From Larix sibirica (taxonomy: Eukaryota > Streptophyta > Pinopsida > Pinales > Pinaceae), in NCBI GenBank assembly GCA_004151065.3, contig NWUY0304710328.1, positions 1-38,593 of the forward strand: 38,593 nucleotides of DNA, in the 5' to 3' direction. The position numbers were made by a program, and so were the translations under genes. Position 1 is the first letter of the stretch. Every line of letters starts with the position of its first letter. Below, one piece after another: positions 33,321-38,593 of this stretch. Under the pieces are notes generated by a model. It saw only the letters and a list, made by a program, of their open reading frames with translations, searched no databases and was not told the DNA's origin.

Positions 33321-33549
33321 AGTAGTAAATAAGGTAATATCTGACTAAAATTCAGGGCGAGCGTTAATGAAGTAAGGTCCTTAAATTAAGGGCGTAGCTC
33401 AGGGGGGAGGTTATTCAAAATATAGCTCGAGTACTCCTTTTTTTAGTAATTCGTAAGTAAAAAAGCCTTGCATGTCCAATACCTCTCCCTCGTGTTCAAT
33501 CCGTCTCCCAGCATACCAATTACCTCCCAGCAGCTAAAGGATTCATGTT

Positions 33550-33640
33550 CGTTCTAACAGGTGTATCTCTCTCTCTCTCGGTTCAAAGCATGTCTCTCTC
33601 TTGTATCGGTTCACAAAGCGTGTCTTTTTCTCTATTTCGT
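33550..33640 (+). repeat. CT-microsatellite with repeated TCGGTTCA-AAGC unit
   Basis: TCTCTCTCTCTC is followed by GGTTCAAAGCATGTCTCTCTC and, 29 bp on, by GGTTCACAAAGCGTGTCTTTT. Two diverged copies of one unit around a CT run; no other role is seen. Confidence 0.7.
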
Positions 33641-33779
33641 ATGACATATAGCCATTTTTGAGCAGCTTACTATTGCTCAACGGCTGGATGAGGACCAGCA
33701 GAATTTTGAACCCGAAAAAAACAAAGGGGGGGTTAAATGCTCAGGGCTGTTTTTTAGTAGGTCCTGCCCTTAGCTCCAA

Positions 33780-35290
33780 CTCTATATGTAACGGCCATGG
33801 AAGCCTTAGGCTACGTACTTCATCATAGGACCTCCTAGTGTTTAATAAAGGGTATTCCTCTCCTTCGGACGAATGCTAGCCAAAAGGTCAACGGGCATTT
33901 AGCAGATGAGTTCTCTCTGACCATCTTAGAGGACAAAGAATCAGTGGAAAACACCCTTTACTTTATTCAAATCTTCAATGAAGCAGCCTTGGGTTCAAAA
34001 CTCCAGGCAGCTCAAAAAAGGTGTTATCAGCTATTGTAGGAGATCCTTCCAGAATGGCTTGCCATCCAGTGCTGGTCCTGGATCCAACAAAACAGATATT
34101 TCAATTTATGGGGATTTCGTTCGCCTTCCAGGCCTCGTCGAAGGCTTTGTGGGATGTTGTGCTCCGACAAATAGCCAATAAATTGGATAAATGGACCTCT
34201 TTACCCCTGTCTTTTGCAACAGGATTCCAAATTTGCTCTAAGGTCCTAACTGCTACCTATGTATATTACTCTTCATGTTGGGATCTCTCTCGTGCTGCCT
34301 ATCTTAAGCTGGAGAAGCTCTTGCAGGACTTTCTCTGGGCCGACTAGGGGATTCAGGGCTTTCATCACATTAATTGGGATCTTTGCTGCAGTCCTTAGGA
34401 GTGGACATGGCTGGAGGTAATTGGGTTATCCCACGAAGCCCAGGCCCTCTATGCCAAGTGGGTTATTAGAGCCTACGAAGGGAATGAAGACTGGAAAATA
34501 CTCCTTCGTAACTCCGTTTGACATGGAGCCCTGCTGGTAAATAAAAGTAGTTAGAACCTCAACTTTCAAACTTAATGATTAATGCCTGCGAAGGTTAATA
34601 TTAAAGGCACCTTTGTGGCGCAGAGCATTTTCAAATCCGGGAAAGCCATTAAGTGGCGGCTAAGCTGGCAGGGGGATTCCCCTCGGACCAACCTATATTT
34701 TAATGACCACTGCATTTGATGGTCCCCTTTGGTTATCTTTGAAGGAAAGCCTCCGGATGAATCTTCGTGATTTCGGCAAAATGTCTTTTTCGAAAGGGTA
34801 TTGTGCGAGTCGTGGACCTTTATGATGGCAACTCCCATTGCTGGAAGACTTGGTCATCCTTGAAGGCTTAATTTTGGCTCTCTAACCTCTATAAGGCCAT
34901 TATAAAGAGGGTTCATGATTTCATTACATATGCGTTATTTTCAAAATTGATAAAACTGAGCATTGCTAGCCCAGTGGTGTGGCGGAAAGACTGGAAATGG
35001 AATTGGTAGAAACCCTTCGAGAAGTATAAACCAGCAAATGGTTCCCGGTGGCTCAGCGCTTAACCTAGGCTTGACTCCAAACTGAACAAGCGTTGGAAAC
35101 TTATCTCTAGGCAATCTACATGGATCATTCGACTTCACTCAGTATGCGAATATTTATTTACAAGGTTTTTCTGGCTGGTTCTCGACTCTGGCGGACTTCT
35201 TCTTTGCCAGCGCTTGAAGTATTTAGGAGTTCCACAGCCCAAATGTCCCTTCTGTCACTCGGGAAGCATGGGATCTAGCGCTCGGGAAAC
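33780..35290 (+). pseudogene. LINE (non-LTR) reverse transcriptase relic 2
   Basis: On the + strand, in changing frames: LYVTAMEALGYVLHH (33781), NGHLADEFSLTILEDKESVE (about 33890; the place of the catalytic FADD, here LADE), then QFMGISFAFQASSKALWDVV (about 34105), LDKWTSLPLSFATGFQICSK (34182), ATYVYYSSCWDLSRAAYLKL (about 34250) and LEKLLQDFLWAD (34345). After a stop come GLSHEAQALYAKWVIRA (about 34424), GIVRVVDLYDGNSHCWKTW (about 34798), and finally CPFCHSGS (about 35247), part of the cysteine motif of the zf-RVT end. This is the C-terminal half of a plant LINE ORF2. The endonuclease and early RT boxes are missing. At least four frame changes and many stops exclude function. It is not the same segment of ORF2 as relic 1. 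Confidence 0.92.
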
Positions 35291-36025
35291 AACATCTTGA
35301 TTGTCAATTTATCTATTTTCGTTTCGAGTGCTCCATCCCCATTGAAATTTGTTTACTATAGGCTTATACATCGAAACACGTGCTCACTCACTTTACCGCT
35401 CGATCGGTCATCAATCATTTCGAATGGATAAACCTTTCCTTCGTTAAGCGTGTTTTGCATTCACATTTGAACGAATAGAGCAGATGGCCCAATCATTCAT
35501 TCATACATAAGGTAAGGTTAGCTAGCTAGAGTTGGCCAGCGAAAAAAGCTAGCTACTTATTAGTGCAATTGGGGTGGGCTTCCCCCTATTCAGTGAATGA
35601 ATAGAAACCGGACGGACCAGCTTCTCTATTCGGTGAATTATTTTGGGCATTGATGAACAAACTCTGAAGCGGATTCATTCGAACACATTACCTTTCTTTT
35701 TTCGCCTGCCTCTACAGATGGGTAGTGAACTGCTACATATCAGTTGCTTTGATCGACCCAACCAACATATTTGTATGGTTCAAGGGTTTTTACGAACGCT
35801 CCGAACACAATATAGTTGTTCGACGAAGTCCTACCCATACCTAGTAGTTGCTTGTTGGTGCCTTAAAATAATAAGAAATAGGGGGCGCCTCTCTACAACT
35901 GTTTACGCGTAGAGAGGAATATCCTAGTACGTCTGCGGCCGATGTAGCTATAAATAAAGGTTCGTTGGTAAAACACGAATGAACGAATGTGCCCGTCACC
36001 GTAGCCAATTAGCTTTGTTCTCTGG
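35291..36025. other. Spacer with copy 2 of the 22-bp dispersed repeat
   Basis: GGTCATCAATCATTTCGAAT plus GG at 35406-35427 matches 14590-14611. Around it the + frame is open for about 25 codons to a stop at about 35478. Words ATTCAGTGAATGAATAG and ATTCGGTGAATTA repeat at about 35588 and 35628. The 89-codon frame at 35643-35912 (+) is unassigned. Confidence 0.45.
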
Positions 36026-36028
36026 GAG

Positions 36029-36571
36029 GGATATGGGCATGAACTAGCCCGTCTAGGGGAGACAGAAGATGCACCAGAGATCGAAGGTAAAACTTTATCT
36101 CATCTCCAAAGGCTCTAAATGCTGTGGGACAAGTGAGTTGGTAACGAAACTTGATAAAAAAATTGCTCTTTCTGAATGAGTCGCCTTTAATAATATACGG
36201 GCCGGGAGTTGGATTTTTAACTCACAGGCCGGCCAGGTGGGCCGGATTATACCATTCATCGTGCTGTGATTTCACGCCTACCCTGCACCTTATCTATCCA
36301 CTGGAGACCACTTCCAGTTGAAGCTGCTGAGATCTGATCCTATATCGGGTGCCAACCTCGGACTATAGAAAGATACAAACGGAATTTATATAAATGGGAA
36401 TGGGTAGACAAACTGTTCTGTTATAAATGTTTCCTGGAAGACACTTCGATACCGATCCAAGCACAGGATTTCTTTCTCTTGGATATGGCGGTGCTGAAGA
36501 AGCGAGCCCCAACCAATACTAGTTTGAAACGAGTAGCCCTCCTGCTTGAGAAGCGGGAGAATATATATTAG
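36029..36571 (+). pseudogene. Degenerate coding stretch of unknown family (relic 4)
   Basis: One + frame can be followed from 36029 to a TAG at 36569. It begins HELARLGETEDAPEIEGKTL (about 36038) and KTLSHLQRL, passes about nine stops (mostly TAA/TAG/TGA between 36110 and 36220), then reads YTIHRAVISRLPCTLSIHW (about 36247) and HWRPLPVEAAEI, a TGA, SYIGCQPRTIERYKRNLYKW (about 36338) and EWVDKLFCYKCFLEDTSIPI, and stays open for 80 codons to the end, including LLDMAVLKKRAPTN and LKRVALLLEKREN. The text is charged, aromatic-rich and clearly protein-like. No catalytic motif, zinc finger or membrane span is seen. I do not recognise the family; captured viral or plasmid coding sequence and a lost mitochondrial ORF are all possible. 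Confidence 0.45.
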
Positions 36572-38593
36572 AATAAATATTTCCCACTATTAATAAAAGG
36601 CCATTTCTTATTTTTAAGGGGGGGGAAATACTAATTGTGTTCCTTTTTCGAGCGACTCTTACTATTTGCTTTCGTATGCCCACCAACCCCTATTATTATT
36701 TTAGCAAGAAAGGTCGTTCTCGGCTTATCTGATAACCCCGGCACTAAAGGGATCGCATGCATTATTCGACTTGAAAGGCTTTATACAGCTCCACTCGAAT
36801 CTGCTTGTTACCAACTATTCTCTCCCGCATATAGCCGATCTCCTTTATATTATTTAATAAGGTTCATACATTTCCTTATTTCCCGTTTGATGTAGAAAGC
36901 GTACCCGACCCGCGCCTCCACCCCTGACCGACCTGTACCCGGATAAATCGGCCTCTCCCTACCTTGATAATCACTCCATCCTATTGAAAGAAGCTATAAA
37001 AAAATACAACCAGGACAAAATAATACACTTAACCTAAAAAGATGAAACAATTACATGAGCTCACGATAAAACACCAAGGGCTCCACTTAAACAACCCATT
37101 TTACTAGTAGCACTTGTATCAATCCCTGAGGAGGAGCTCCAACACGGCTTCTTACTGCTACTTGAACCAACAAACCAACCCTCAGACAAGAGAAAGCTAA
37201 CAACACTAGTAACTATACCAATTGTTTCATTTAATTACTAGTTGAAATAATTTCATCGTCTAATAAAAGAATTTGATCATCTAATAAAAGAATTTGATCA
37301 TCCTAACATGAACCTTGACCAGCTCAGGCATCAGGGACTAGTATACAACCAGGATTGAGATCTAGTAGTTTATAAGCAGAGGGTTTATACTTAGTTAAAC
37401 CACCTTCGATATTAGGCTTATACCACCAGAAACGAAAAGGTGCCCACCAGAAACTAGACAAGGCTTCCATTACATAAGGGTTTTAATGCACAAAATCATG
37501 GGTTCCAGCGGGTCGGGGTTAGGCCGCCTTACTTTTGCTATCTTTAGAGGGCTCATTAGGACCTGACAACCGGAGAAGACCTTAAACCAACACGGATAAC
37601 ATGGGTAACGCTATCAAGAATTTTTTCAAATAGGATAGTCTATAGAATTTATGCCGGTCTGGAAAACATGTCCACTCATCATTCGTGAGGAAAGAGAAAA
37701 AGACCTCGAACCTCACCACCTGTACCTATTTTATTTGCACCTTGGCCTAGTTAACTGTAACCTTTTAAACCACCAAGATCACTTGACTTAGACCCTTGTT
37801 TTATTATTTTATCATAGGGGGTTATTAATTTGGAACAACAGGAGGTAGGAACATAGGCTCATTGGTGAATTAAGAGCCAACAACCAATGAAATTAATTCT
37901 CTTAGACAAGCAGGAAACCTAACACATACAGACATTAACTCATTCTATTATATTTTGACCTATTAGACAAGGAAAGCCACCAAAAACACCAACTTATTTC
38001 GCCCCTCAAATTACGGGTGAGCTGATCGACTCGGCTCCTTGCGCTAACTAACTTATTAGAAAAGACAAGGCTAACTAACTCTCCTAACTCACGAATAGCT
38101 TCTTACTCACAACCCTAACGAACTTACTCTTAGCATTTACTCATCATGTAATCAGAAGAGTTATAGCATCATAGAAACAAGGACAGACACACCTGACCGC
38201 TAGGAAACTTGCAAACTTTGGGCAACTCAACAGTGTTCCGTCTTGCTTTTATCTCTTATTAAACGGCCTGGGGAAGTAATACCTGGACCCCCAATAAAAC
38301 ACCTCCTCAACTCTAGCTAAACTACAGCTCTTCCTTCACAGAGTTATGGGGCAGCCCGCTTATACCACTCGACTCGGCTCACATTAGAGTATCTCTACGG
38401 GACAGCCATTATTCTTTTTATAACAGCAGGAAACTAGGGACAGATATCAGTTTCTTTTTGAAACAGCAAGAATAAAGAGACAAGGGATAGAACTAGTTGG
38501 TTTCTTCTATAAACACTGCAGGAGAGAACCCAATACCAGAAGGAGCAGGAGCAAACCCAACTCGGACTGCTTACATTTGGAGTTTCTTAGCTT
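36572..38593. other. Spacer, A/C-rich on the + strand towards the end
   Basis: The frame at 36635-36895 (+) is hydrophobic and open for 86 codons but unassigned. From about 37000 the + strand is poor in G and rich in AACC, CCAA and ACTA words, and no coding stretch is readable. GGAAACTAGGGACAG-like and AACTAACTC-like words recur loosely at 38000-38500. Confidence 0.5.
37260..37301 (+). repeat. 21-bp tandem duplication
   Basis: CTAATAAAAGAATTTGATCA plus T is present twice in tandem at 37260-37280 and 37281-37301, with no difference between copies. The upstream GAAATAATTTCATCG (37244-37258) is a weak relative. Confidence 0.92.

Noticed and set aside
33390-33470. GGGCGTAGCTCAGG, resembling a tRNA 5' end
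   Set aside because: The following bases form no anticodon arm or T arm, and no acceptor partner is found.

Overview
The window looks like a gene-poor stretch of a large seed-plant mitochondrial genome, probably a gymnosperm (perhaps a conifer). One intact mitochondrial gene is recognisable: mttB (tatC-like) at 30772-31521 on the + strand. It has many Ser/Pro/Thr/Arg codons at positions where C-to-U RNA editing would restore the usual hydrophobic residue, and its best start is an ACG that editing would turn into AUG. I see no rRNA or tRNA gene and no chloroplast-derived gene. The gymnosperm assignment is inference from low gene density, editing load and retroelement content.

Almost everything else that can be read as protein is broken. 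Mitochondrial-type relic: a group II intron reverse transcriptase (3330-3937, +). Nuclear-type retroelement relics: Ty3/gypsy fragments at 4290-5440 (-), 21300-23000 (-), 23035-23320 (+) and 27735-28900 (-); LINE reverse transcriptases at 20440-21170 (-) and 33780-35290 (+); and a plant-mobile-domain (PMD) ORF at 6380-8213 (-) whose in-frame stops are mostly TAG. Four further degenerate coding stretches (1634-2604 +, 12260-13145 -, 15735-16375 -, 36029-36571 +) read clearly as protein, but I cannot assign them to a family. They are the best candidates for something undescribed.

Layout: 1-1.6 kb spacer with short repeats; 1.6-2.6 kb unknown relic 1; 2.6-3.1 kb repeats; 3.3-3.9 kb intron RT relic; 4.3-5.4 kb gypsy A; 5.5-8.2 kb TAG/CTA-rich PMD relic; 8.3-11.05 kb AT-rich island unusually dense in AGCT; 11.4-11.9 kb GCATGC-rich repeats; 12.2-13.1 and 15.7-16.4 kb unknown relics 2 and 3; 16.6-20.4 kb mostly featureless; 20.4-23.3 kb a pile-up of LINE and two gypsy pieces facing each other; 24.6-25.4 kb short-repeat arrays; 27.7-28.9 kb gypsy C; 30.8-31.5 kb mttB; 33.2-33.7 kb short repeats; 33.8-35.3 kb LINE; 36.0-36.6 kb unknown relic 4; then spacer.

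A short dispersed sequence of about 26 bp that can fold into a hairpin occurs clearly three times (18715, 20632, 28438) and possibly twice more (27171, 27521), in unrelated contexts. It resembles the behaviour of small mobile palindromic repeats known from some plant mitochondria. All readings were made by eye; no database comparison was possible.
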